Shown one piece after another: positions 1 to 5,046 of a stretch of DNA of 5,046 nt. A model generated the notes under the pieces. That model worked only from the letters and a program-made list of their open reading frames with translations, had not been told where the DNA came from and made no database searches. How positions within the stretch are numbered: the stretch's first letter is position 1; every line of letters starts with the position of its first letter. The translations under genes were made by a program, and so were the position numbers. The DNA is taken from contig CAMHUJ010000171.1 of NCBI GenBank assembly GCA_946188175.1, positions 1 to 5,046 on the forward strand. The letters run 5' to 3'. Source of the DNA: an uncultured Ruminococcus sp. (GTDB taxonomy: Bacteria > Bacillota > Clostridia > Oscillospirales > Ruminococcaceae).

Positions 1-20
1 TGCAAGCGGAAAAGTCATGC

Positions 21-75
21 AAAAGAAAAAACGCATACACACGAGCCCATATTGATGGATTTCGTGTATATGCGT
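21..75 (-). terminator. Hairpin terminator reading leftward
   Basis: Positions 31-44 and 62-75 form a 14-bp inverted repeat (ACGCATA...TATGCGT) with a 17-nt loop. Its only defect is C38/A68, which is a mismatch in plus-strand RNA but a G-U wobble in minus-strand RNA. On the minus strand the hairpin is followed by TTTTTCTTTT (30-21); on the plus strand no T-run follows. Both facts point to termination of minus-strand transcription. No minus-strand gene ends just to its right, so the transcript it stops is unknown. Confidence 0.55.
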
Positions 76-80
76 AATTT

Positions 81-151
81 GAAAAATAAAAATAACGCGT
101 GCAGCAAGTTTTCTGAGTTAAACAGAAAACAAGCTACACGCGTTTATTATT
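81..151. terminator. Long imperfect hairpin, probable two-way terminator
   Basis: AACGCGTG (94-101) pairs with CACGCGTT (137-144), AGC (103-105) with GCT (133-135), and GTTTTCTG (108-115) with CAGAAAAC (123-130). The loop is 7 nt, with small internal mismatches at 102/136 and 106-107/131-132. On the minus strand it is followed by ATTTTTATTTTTC (93-81), a good U-run. On the plus strand TTTATTATTA follows, which is weaker. It could end a rightward gene lying left of the window as well as leftward transcripts. Confidence 0.6.
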
Positions 152-156
152 ATAGG

Positions 157-185
157 TTGACAAGAAGACCAAAATGTGCTATAAT
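157..185 (+). promoter_or_regulatory. Consensus SigA-type promoter, extended -10
   Basis: TTGACA (157-162), a 17-nt spacer and TATAAT (180-185) match the housekeeping consensus at every position. TGC directly before the -10 adds an extended -10 element (TGnTATAAT). Transcription should start near 191-193. It reads into the leader and terminator that precede the MATE gene and is the only convincing promoter seen upstream of that operon. Confidence 0.87.
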
Positions 186-217
186 ATATATAAAAGATCA
201 CTTTTGAGCTGCTGGCT

Positions 218-289
218 ATGGGATTTTCCGATAATTATGGACGTGGACTTAGAAAGTTCAAATCCTTCCACCCCAATCCAAACGCCTGA
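218..289 (+). CDS. Candidate 23-residue leader peptide
   Basis: An ATG at 218, about 26 nt into the predicted transcript, opens 23 codons that end at TGA 287-289. The stop lies inside the 5' arm of the terminator stem (281-292). The peptide begins MGFSDN and ends HPNPNA, with a basic middle (GRGLRKFK). A leader ORF overlapping a terminator is the arrangement used in translation-controlled attenuation, known for antibiotic-resistance and amino-acid operons, and would suit an efflux pump. The ribosome site is weak: only GAG at 206-208, nine nt upstream. No composition or conservation evidence can be given from one sequence, so the frame may be accidental. Confidence 0.3.
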   Translation: MGFSDNYGRGLRKFKSFHPNPNA

Positions 290-316
290 CAGGAAACTGT
301 CAGGCGTTTTATTTTT
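281..316 (+). terminator. Strong intrinsic terminator / attenuator
   Basis: AACGCCTGACAG (281-292) and CTGTCAGGCGTT (297-308) form a perfect 12-bp stem closed by a GAAA tetraloop. It is followed by a T-rich tail, TTTTATTTTT (307-316), whose first bases also pair at the foot of the stem. It sits between the promoter at 157-185 and the MATE start at 368. MATE expression from that promoter must therefore pass it. Confidence 0.88.
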
Positions 317-367
317 CACACAAAGCTGTATCACAGAATCAAGAAAACGATTCCGAGGTCCTGATGC

Positions 368-1744
368 ATGGAATCAAAAGAAGACAAACGCATATACACC
401 CTGCGCGACGAAGCACCGGTCAGAGCGGTGGTGAAAATGAGCGTACCGCTGATTATCGGCATGTTCATCATGGTGCTTTATAATCTGGTCAATACATATT
501 TTATCGGGCTGACCGGCAACGACTATCAGCTTGCGGCGGTCAATCTCGCCTATCCTGTCATGATGATCACGGTCGCAATCTCGAATATCATCGGTACGGG
601 CGCATCGTCATTCATTGCGCGCTGTCTCGGCGCCGGAGCAAATGACAAAGCCGCGCATACGCTGACCGCCGCCTTCACGCTGACGCTCATCAACAGCGTA
701 CTGGTCATGTGCACCGGATTGCGGTTTCTGCCGCAGCTTGTGCAGATACTCGGCGCAAAGGACAATACCTTCGATTTTACACAGCAATATGTACAGATCA
801 TCCTTTTGGGCAGCTTCTTCACCATGGGCAGCTATACGACCGGCGCACTGCTGCGCAGCGAAGGCTCGGTGCGCTATTCGATGACCGGCATGATCGTCGG
901 CACGATCATGAATATCATGCTTGATCCGCTGTTTATTTTCACTTTGCATATGCAGATCCGCGGCGCCGCACTTGCAACGGTACTCAGCAATGCCGCAGGC
1001 TTCGGCGTCTCACTGCTGTATTATGTGCGCGGCAAAACACTGCTGCGTCCGTCGCTCAGGCAGGTGCTCCCGACACCGGAAATACTGCGCGAAATCTACT
1101 GGGTCGGCATACCGGCTTCGCTCGAAACGCTGCTGACCTCCGCCGCATATACCGTCAACAACAATCTCGCAGTCTCCTACAGCGAGCTGACTGTCACCGC
1201 AATGGGCATCGCGCAGAAGGTGCTGTCCCTCGGCAATTATGTCTATCAGGGCTTCGCCTCCGGCACGCAGCCGATCATGGGCTACAATTACGGCGCCCGC
1301 AATACCGACCGCATGCGGCGTATCCTGAAAGCAGGCGTACAGACCGTCACCGGCACGGAGCTCGTCCTGATGCTGCTCTACGGTCTCCTCGCGCCGTATC
1401 TGATCGGCATTTTCACGGATACGCCGGAGGTTATCGGCATCGGCGCAAATGCGCTGCGGCATCTGATGTGCATTCTGCCGTTTGTCGGCACGGTTTCGAT
1501 GTGCCGCATGTCGTTTCAGGCAATGGGCAAGCCGCAGTATGCCTTCGGGATCACGCTGGTCCGCCAGCTGATTCTGTATATTCCGCTGCTCCTGCTGCTG
1601 AACAAATGCTTCGGATTCAGCGGGATGCTCTGGGCGCAGCCCGTCACCGAAGCGATCATGATGACAGTTTCGCTGCTGCTGCTGATCGGCTTCATCCGCC
1701 GCATTGACGTCTCAACAAATGAAAAGGAACCCGAACTCATATGA
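368..1744 (+). CDS. MATE family multidrug efflux transporter (MepA-like)
   Basis: This is a 458-residue polytopic inner-membrane protein of normal length for the MATE family, whose members export cationic drugs and metabolites in exchange for Na+ or H+. The two-repeat structure is visible. Repeat one has GTGASSFIARCLGAG (residues 76-90) and the MNIMLDPLFIF element (181-191). Repeat two has the hallmark GTQPIMGYNYGA (299-310) and FQAMGKP (383-389). About 12 hydrophobic segments are spaced along the chain, ending in a short polar tail. The start follows GAGG (355-358) by nine nt. It is the first gene of an operon, preceded by a promoter and an attenuator-like terminator, and its stop overlaps the sortase start in ATGA. 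The substrate cannot be told from sequence; MepA-like is inferred from overall resemblance. Confidence 0.95.
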   Translation: MESKEDKRIYTLRDEAPVRAVVKMSVPLIIGMFIMVLYNLVNTYFIGLTGNDYQLAAVNLAYPVMMITVAISNIIGTGASSFIARCLGAGANDKAAHTLTAAFTLTLINSVLVMCTGLRFLPQLVQILGAKDNTFDFTQQYVQIILLGSFFTMGSYTTGALLRSEGSVRYSMTGMIVGTIMNIMLDPLFIFTLHMQIRGAALATVLSNAAGFGVSLLYYVRGKTLLRPSLRQVLPTPEILREIYWVGIPASLETLLTSAAYTVNNNLAVSYSELTVTAMGIAQKVLSLGNYVYQGFASGTQPIMGYNYGARNTDRMRRILKAGVQTVTGTELVLMLLYGLLAPYLIGIFTDTPEVIGIGANALRHLMCILPFVGTVSMCRMSFQAMGKPQYAFGITLVRQLILYIPLLLLLNKCFGFSGMLWAQPVTEAIMMTVSLLLLIGFIRRIDVSTNEKEPELI

Positions 1745-2262
1745 AACACAGCTATACGAAAAAGCAGCTGATCCTTCTGATCTGCGGACTGCTTGCGATC
1801 ATCACGGGGCTCGGCATCCTCGGATTCTTCGGCATCCGCAAGGTCTGCCGCATGATCAGAAAGCAGAAGCTGCTGCAAGAAAACATCATCCTCGAAATTC
1901 CCGATCTGCATATCAAGGCACCGGTACTCGAAGGCACAGAGAATGAGATTCTCGCAAAGGCGGTCGGGCATTTTCCGGAGACCGGCGCGCCCGGCAGCGG
2001 CAATTACTGCATCGCCGGTCACAGCAGTCCGATCTACAAGGAATATTTCAACAATCTAAAGGATGCGCAGAACGGCATGGCGCTGCATCTCTACGATATG
2101 GCACGCACCTGCTATACGTACAGGATCAGCGATTCGTTCATTGTCGAACCGAACGAGGTCTGGATTCTCGAGCCGACCGGCGACGACCGCGTCACGCTGG
2201 TCACCTGCACCGACGACGGCTCACAGCGCCTCTGCATCACCGCGATGCTTGCAAAAGAATAA
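1741..2262 (+). CDS. Sortase family transpeptidase, membrane-anchored
   Basis: Sortases cut a C-terminal sorting signal in secreted proteins and join them to the cell wall or to pilin subunits outside the membrane. This 173-residue protein has an N-terminal membrane segment (about 10-32) followed by basic residues, then a compact sortase domain. It opens with IPDLHIKAPVLEGT (53-66) and GHFPETGAPGSGN (76-88). The catalytic triad is visible: His94 in AGHSS, Cys156 in TLVTCT and Arg163 in QRLCI. The short C-terminus ends right after the last strand. ATG overlaps the MATE stop (ATGA), with AAGGA at 1724-1728, so translation is probably coupled to the pump. The layout resembles the class D/E group more than class B, but the class is uncertain. 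No LPxTG-type substrate is encoded in the window. Confidence 0.93.
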   Translation: MKHSYTKKQLILLICGLLAIITGLGILGFFGIRKVCRMIRKQKLLQENIILEIPDLHIKAPVLEGTENEILAKAVGHFPETGAPGSGNYCIAGHSSPIYKEYFNNLKDAQNGMALHLYDMARTCYTYRISDSFIVEPNEVWILEPTGDDRVTLVTCTDDGSQRLCITAMLAKE

Positions 2263-2324
2263 GCAGAATTGCAAAAATCAAGTATCTAAACAGGTTTTAT
2301 GCGTTTTACAATCACCTGTAATAT

Positions 2325-2329
2325 GGAGG
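2325..2329 (+). promoter_or_regulatory. Ribosome binding site deciding the 2338 start
   Basis: GGAGG at 2325-2329 lies 8 nt before ATG 2338 and is the best plus-strand Shine-Dalgarno in the window. In-frame ATGs at 2299 and 2323 lie upstream of it or just ahead of it and have no comparable site. Starting at 2299 would put the site inside the coding region. Confidence 0.85.
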
Positions 2330-2337
2330 AAAACAAT

Positions 2338-2748
2338 ATGCTTTCAAAGCCTTATGCCGGCTGGACCGAATTCACGCTGGAGGATTTCAAGGTACACGGC
2401 AGTGACCTGACGGATATTCCGCTTGAATGGATGCGTGCAGCGGTCCACGGCATGAAATACTACACTCCGGCAGCCTTTTATCTGGATGAAGAAGGTGCCG
2501 AAACGACGATTGCAGTGAATGAATACCGCACATATATCATCCGGCAGCATAACGGCGAGACGCTGAAAACGATTCATATGGGATTGTTCCGGTTTACCGA
2601 AATGCTTGTCGCTGATATCAGGGAAAACCTTGACAGCTGGGTATACTGGAGTCTCGAATGCTGCCGCAATGCGACATTTGAAGAGCGGAAGGCCGAATTA
2701 CAGGCACTGATTGACGAAGCAGAAGCGCTGCTGAATCCGAAAAAATAG
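2338..2748 (+). CDS. Hypothetical protein, 136 residues
   Basis: I do not recognise this family. It is a soluble, acidic protein without a signal peptide or membrane segment. The N-terminal part has aromatic-rich motifs (PYAGWTEFTLEDF, residues 5-17) and a likely beta section (AAFYLDEEGAETTIAVNEYRT, split around 45-65). The C-terminal part (about 81-132) looks helical, ending in a charged FEERKAELQALIDEAEALL stretch (114-132) that could form a short coiled coil. It follows the sortase by 75 nt with no terminator between them, so it may be cotranscribed. Possible -35/-10 boxes in the gap are poorly spaced. The two-way terminator at 2806-2846 follows. Nothing links it functionally to the pump or the sortase. 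Confidence 0.86.
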   Translation: MLSKPYAGWTEFTLEDFKVHGSDLTDIPLEWMRAAVHGMKYYTPAAFYLDEEGAETTIAVNEYRTYIIRQHNGETLKTIHMGLFRFTEMLVADIRENLDSWVYWSLECCRNATFEERKAELQALIDEAEALLNPKK

Positions 2749-2805
2749 TTACTCTGCGTGCAGCGCCTATTTCCTGATTTTCCCTCTGCACTTTTTCCGA
2801 GAATG

Positions 2806-2846
2806 AAAAAATCCCCGAAGCGGTTACAACGCACTTCGGGGATTTT
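2806..2846. terminator. Bidirectional terminator between convergent genes
   Basis: AAAATCCCCGAAG (2808-2820) and CTTCGGGGATTTT (2834-2846) form a perfect 13-bp stem around a 13-nt loop. The A/T ends supply a U-run in both directions. It lies 57 nt after the stop of the plus-strand hypothetical gene and 14 nt after the stop of the minus-strand pseudouridine synthase, and so serves both operons. Confidence 0.87.
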
Positions 2847-2860
2847 GCTATGCTCTTTTC

Positions 2861-3811
2861 TCAGATGTAAAACCCGTATTTGCTGCAAAAATCCGGTGTG
2901 TATCCGAAATTCCTTCCGTACAGCGCCGAGAGCAGATGCCCTTCATGCGGCACATCAAAATGCAGGCGACAGGCGGCAAGCAGCTGATGCGATTCGCCGT
3001 ATTTCTGATTGGCGCGGCGGTCGCCGTAGCGGTTGTCGCCGAGCACCGGACACCCGAGCGCTGCGGTCTGTGCACGAATCTGATGCGTCCTGCCGGTATG
3101 CAGCGTGACAAGCAGCAACGCAAGATCGTCATGTTTTTGCAGAATCTCGTATTCGGTGCAGATTTCGCGGAATCCCGCGCGCGGCGTCTGCATGATCTCT
3201 GCCTTTTTGCCCTCCTCGCGCCGGTGATACGCATGCACGGTATCATGCTGCTTCGGCGGGATACCGGCAGTGATGCAGAAATACTGCTTGACAACGTGAT
3301 TTTCGCGTATCATCTCATTGACGCATCGCAGCGCGGCAGCCGTTTTCGCGCCGATGACAAAGCCCTCGGTATTGCGGTCGAGCCTATTGCAGAGCGCCGG
3401 TGTAAAGCTCTGCTCCTGCGCCGGATCATAAGCGCCGGACTGTGCAAGATACTGCAAAAAGCGTCCCTGCAAGGTATCGCTGCTGCCCTTGTCGTCAGCA
3501 TGAACCGGCAGATTGACCGGCTTCTTCATCAGCAGGATATTTGCATCCTCATAGATGATCTCCGGCTTCGGCAGATGCGTTTCCGAGACTGTTTTCTTCG
3601 CAGATACGAAGAATTCATCCGGCAGATAGACCTGCACGGTATCCCCCTCCGCAAGAAAAGTCTCCGCCGGAATGCGCTTGCCGTTGCATTTGACATCCTT
3701 CTTGCGGAATGTCTTATAGAGCAGCGATTTCGGCAGATTCGGGCAGGCTTTCAGCAGAAATTTATCCGCGCGCTGCCCCGCGTCATTCGCCCCGATTGTG
3801 AATGTATGCAT
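2861..3811 (-). CDS. RluA-family RNA pseudouridine synthase
   Basis: This 316-residue enzyme should convert uridine to pseudouridine in RNA, most likely 23S rRNA as for RluC/RluD relatives. An N-terminal S4-type RNA-binding domain (about 12-62, QRADKFLLK then CNGKRI) precedes the catalytic domain. The catalytic Asp is Asp145 in NRLDRNTEGFVIGAKT (142-157). The usual first residue of that motif is His; Asn here is a variant that I think occurs in related Clostridia proteins. KQYFC (175-179) and GRTHQIRAQTAALGCPVLGD (240-259) are further family motifs. The start ATG at 3811 follows a GGGGG run (3820-3816) by 4 nt. It is 39 nt downstream of the unknown membrane protein gene without its own promoter, so the two are probably cotranscribed. 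The target nucleotide cannot be assigned. Confidence 0.95.
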   Translation of the reverse strand: MHTFTIGANDAGQRADKFLLKACPNLPKSLLYKTFRKKDVKCNGKRIPAETFLAEGDTVQVYLPDEFFVSAKKTVSETHLPKPEIIYEDANILLMKKPVNLPVHADDKGSSDTLQGRFLQYLAQSGAYDPAQEQSFTPALCNRLDRNTEGFVIGAKTAAALRCVNEMIRENHVVKQYFCITAGIPPKQHDTVHAYHRREEGKKAEIMQTPRAGFREICTEYEILQKHDDLALLLVTLHTGRTHQIRAQTAALGCPVLGDNRYGDRRANQKYGESHQLLAACRLHFDVPHEGHLLSALYGRNFGYTPDFCSKYGFYI

Positions 3812-3850
3812 ATATCCCCCGTTTCTTTCCGGCGTGCAGCGGAAGCCGTC

Positions 3851-4549
3851 CTATGCCGCGTCGCTGTCCTGCCCGACAGAAGAATGTTCCTTGCGGTAGA
3901 TTTGCTGCGCCTGTTCCAGCACCGCATCATAATCATAGCCTTCGTCACAGTGAAACGAAAAGACCGCCAGCGGCTCCGTCCCGAGCTGCACTTCAGGCGG
4001 AATGCTGCCCCAGTTCTCTCTGCGCCAGAAGTCGCTCTGCGGCAGTCTGCTGTCCTCTGCGGAAACGGTTTCGAGCGCGAGCGTCAGCGCATCCGGAATA
4101 TCCTCATAGTTTTCGACCGCGATCACCCAGCGGCAATAGGGATAGATGTCGTAATATGCGGTCTGCTCACCGAGATTTGTCTCGTAGCTTACAGCAAAAT
4201 CCGATTGATGCAGCAGTCTCCGGACTGCCGGTGTCAGCTCCTGCTGCCGCACGCAGTAATCATCATATGTTCGGTGGCGCGGCATGCCTTCGCCTCTGTC
4301 GTCGCCGCGTGCCGCATGACAGATAATGCCGCTTTCGCTTCGCATCGTATACAGATTGAGATTATAAAGGGAACTGACATGCTTTTTGGATACCGGCTTA
4401 AACTTTTCCCCGTAAATCTGCTCCATGACCAGATGCGGAGCCGTGTTCGGATAATTGACAATGACGAGCAGAATCACCAATACACCGAGCAGTGATGCAA
4501 AGCCATTTATCACGACAGCCGCAATAATCAGCAGTTTTTTGTCAGACAT
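3851..4549 (-). CDS. Membrane-anchored protein of unknown function
   Basis: This is a 232-residue protein I cannot assign to a named family. Residues 6-32 form one long hydrophobic segment after a short basic start (MSDKK), so the protein is probably anchored with its C-terminal domain outside. There is no lipobox cysteine. The outer part begins near YGEKFKPVS (46-54), followed by a DDYCVRQQ stretch (96-103), an ENYEDIPDAL region (146-155), EDSRLP (165-170) and YDYDAVL (205-211). The start at 4549 is chosen over upstream in-frame starts because GGGGGG (4560-4555) lies 5 nt before it and a promoter lies just upstream; a longer frame would begin inside the preceding gene. It appears paralogous to the partial gene upstream and leads into the pseudouridine synthase. 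Confidence 0.85.
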   Translation of the reverse strand: MSDKKLLIIAAVVINGFASLLGVLVILLVIVNYPNTAPHLVMEQIYGEKFKPVSKKHVSSLYNLNLYTMRSESGIICHAARGDDRGEGMPRHRTYDDYCVRQQELTPAVRRLLHQSDFAVSYETNLGEQTAYYDIYPYCRWVIAVENYEDIPDALTLALETVSAEDSRLPQSDFWRRENWGSIPPEVQLGTEPLAVFSFHCDEGYDYDAVLEQAQQIYRKEHSSVGQDSDAA

Positions 4550-4554
4550 AAAAT

Positions 4555-4599
4555 CCCCCCTGTCTTCTGTGATACCATTATACCACAGAAAGCGGGGGG
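4555..4599 (-). promoter_or_regulatory. Inverted repeat enclosing -10 box and Shine-Dalgarno
   Basis: In minus-strand RNA, CCCCC (4599-4595) pairs with GGGGG (4560-4556), G4593 with C4562, and UUCUGUG (4590-4584) with CACAGAA (4571-4565). There is one U-G wobble (4591/4564) and two single mismatches. The loop is 12 nt and contains the promoter -10 box. The 3' arm is the Shine-Dalgarno G-run of the gene starting at 4549. The arms may act in RNA (hiding the ribosome site in read-through transcripts) or in DNA (a repressor operator over the -10). The pairing is seen; the role is inferred. Confidence 0.5.
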
Positions 4600-4605
4600 A
4601 TGCAA
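4577..4605 (-). promoter_or_regulatory. Promoter of the membrane-protein gene, extended -10
   Basis: On the minus strand, TTGCAT (4605-4600), a 17-nt spacer and TATAAT (4582-4577) form a good SigA-type promoter. TGG directly precedes the -10, giving the extended TGnTATAAT form. Transcription should begin near 4570, leaving a leader of roughly 20 nt before the ATG at 4549. Confidence 0.8.
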
Positions 4606-5046
4606 GCTGATTCAAAGAAAAACTCAGATATCGTTCCGGATGATATCCGCATAGGTCTTGCGCTTGATAACGGTCCGCGCAGCGCGTCCTCCGGCACAAA
4701 ACACGGTTCCCGCGAATCCCATGTCAGCGCAGGCTCCGGTGCCGCGTCAACACATTGAATCTGACAGATGCCGCTTTCCGGATGCGCAAGCACGGCTTCC
4801 TCAGGCTGCTGAACATCCTTGTTTTTGTATCTGACATAATTGCTGTAGCGCTCCTGCACAGCATTCAGCTCGGTTTCATAATCATATTTATGCTGACCGG
4901 CATTTGCAGAATCACTGAATTCATATGGTTCATAAAACGGATCGAAACGCGACTTATAATCCGCAGGACACAGCATGACAGTCGGCACAATACTGCGCCA
5001 GTATTTCGACCGGTAGATTTCCGGCGGCGGAAGCAGACTGTCCTCT
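4578..5046 (-). CDS. Partial gene, paralogue of the downstream membrane protein; probable 3' frameshift
   Basis: Only the C-terminal part is present; the frame is open from the window edge (first full codon at 5045). It resembles the C-terminal part of the neighbouring unknown protein. EDSLLPPPEIYRSKYWRSI aligns with its EDSRLPQSDFWRRENWGSI, and KYDYETELNAVQERY with GYDYDAVLEQAQQIY. The straight frame runs to TAA at 4580-4578, but its last 32 codons (after about 4677) use TTA, TCA, AGA and ATA, unlike the rest, and pass through the next gene's promoter. A different frame reads TVIKRKTYADIIRNDI with normal codons and stops at TGA 4626-4624, just before that promoter. The natural end is probably 4624, reached through a frame change near 4674-4682. 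Function is unknown. Confidence 0.72.
   Translation of the reverse strand, partial: EDSLLPPPEIYRSKYWRSIVPTVMLCPADYKSRFDPFYEPYEFSDSANAGQHKYDYETELNAVQERYSNYVRYKNKDVQQPEEAVLAHPESGICQIQCVDAAPEPALTWDSREPCFVPEDALRGPLSSARPMRISSGTISEFFFESACIPPLSVV

Larger units (their letters stand above)
192..316 (+). ncRNA. Terminated leader or small RNA upstream of MATE operon
   Basis: A strong promoter at 157-185 and a strong intrinsic terminator at 281-316 delimit a transcript of about 120 nt, 50 nt ahead of the MATE start codon. By eye it can fold: GGATTT (221-226) pairs with AAATCC (260-265), TCC (227-229) with GGA (239-241), and TGGACTT (244-250) with AAGTTCA (254-260). The last helix competes with the first for A260. 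I do not recognise a known riboswitch class; it lacks obvious features of the ykkC, ZTP, yybP or fluoride families. It may be an attenuator leader of the MATE operon or an independent small RNA. The 5' end is inferred from the promoter. Confidence 0.5.

Noticed and set aside
174..434. An 86-codon plus-strand frame over the leader
   Set aside because: Its first codon lies upstream of the predicted transcription start, inside the promoter. It crosses the terminator and overlaps the MATE start in another frame, and it has no ribosome site.
2269..2319. Possible promoter (TTGCAA ... TTTTAT) and inverted repeat ACAGGT/ACCTGT before the 136-residue gene
   Set aside because: The spacing between the boxes is 20 nt, and the repeat is only 6 bp around an 18-nt loop. 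Both are within chance for AT-rich DNA.
2936..4495. A 519-codon open frame on the plus strand across the minus-strand genes
   Set aside because: It is antisense to a clear RluA-family enzyme and to the membrane protein gene. It is rich in Arg, Cys and His, shows no family motifs, and has no ribosome site. It is a by-product of GC-rich codon use on the other strand.
4555..4560. G6/C6 homopolymer as a phase-variation tract
   Set aside because: Six bases is short for slippage-driven switching, and a similar G-run serves as the ribosome site of the pseudouridine synthase gene, so it fits a normal Shine-Dalgarno.
4550..4699. N-terminal extension of the membrane protein gene by 50 codons
   Set aside because: The extra stretch overlaps the 3' end of the upstream gene, the promoter and the Shine-Dalgarno. 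The start at 4549 has its own ribosome site and leads straight into a membrane anchor.
1..5046. CRISPR array, insertion sequence, toxin-antitoxin or defence cassette
   Set aside because: No regularly spaced direct repeats, transposase motifs, terminal inverted repeats or known defence domains were found on either strand.

Overview
The window looks like a chromosomal stretch of a Gram-positive Clostridia-type bacterium, probably a gut Oscillospiraceae/Ruminococcus-like organism. This placement is tentative. It rests on G-rich Shine-Dalgarno sites, a MepA-type MATE pump, a sortase, textbook SigA-type promoters, and GC-rich coding DNA set between AT-rich gaps full of intrinsic terminators.

Layout. 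Positions 1-367 carry no conventional gene but are dense in signals: two hairpin terminators (31-75 and 94-144), a consensus promoter with an extended -10 (157-185), then a roughly 120-nt leader or small RNA ending in a strong GAAA-loop terminator (281-316). A 23-codon reading frame (218-289) stops inside that terminator stem. No second promoter is visible before the MATE gene, so the leader probably attenuates the operon. The plus-strand operon is a MATE efflux pump (368-1744), a sortase that overlaps it by 4 nt (1741-2262), and an unrecognised 136-residue protein with a strong ribosome site (2338-2748). A two-way terminator (2806-2846) separates it from the minus-strand genes.

The minus strand, read right to left, has the 3' part of an unknown gene (window edge to about 4600), a membrane-anchored protein of unknown function (4549-3851) and an RluA-family pseudouridine synthase (3811-2861). 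The two unknown proteins share local motifs and look like tandem paralogues. The upstream copy seems to change reading frame near its 3' end. Between them lies an extended -10 promoter placed inside an inverted repeat. One arm of that repeat is the Shine-Dalgarno G-run of the downstream gene, so read-through RNA could hide the ribosome site while RNA from the local promoter would leave it open.

No defence system, CRISPR array, insertion sequence or complete tRNA was found. The most interesting material is regulatory: the MATE leader with its candidate leader peptide, and the hairpin-embedded promoter at 4555-4605.
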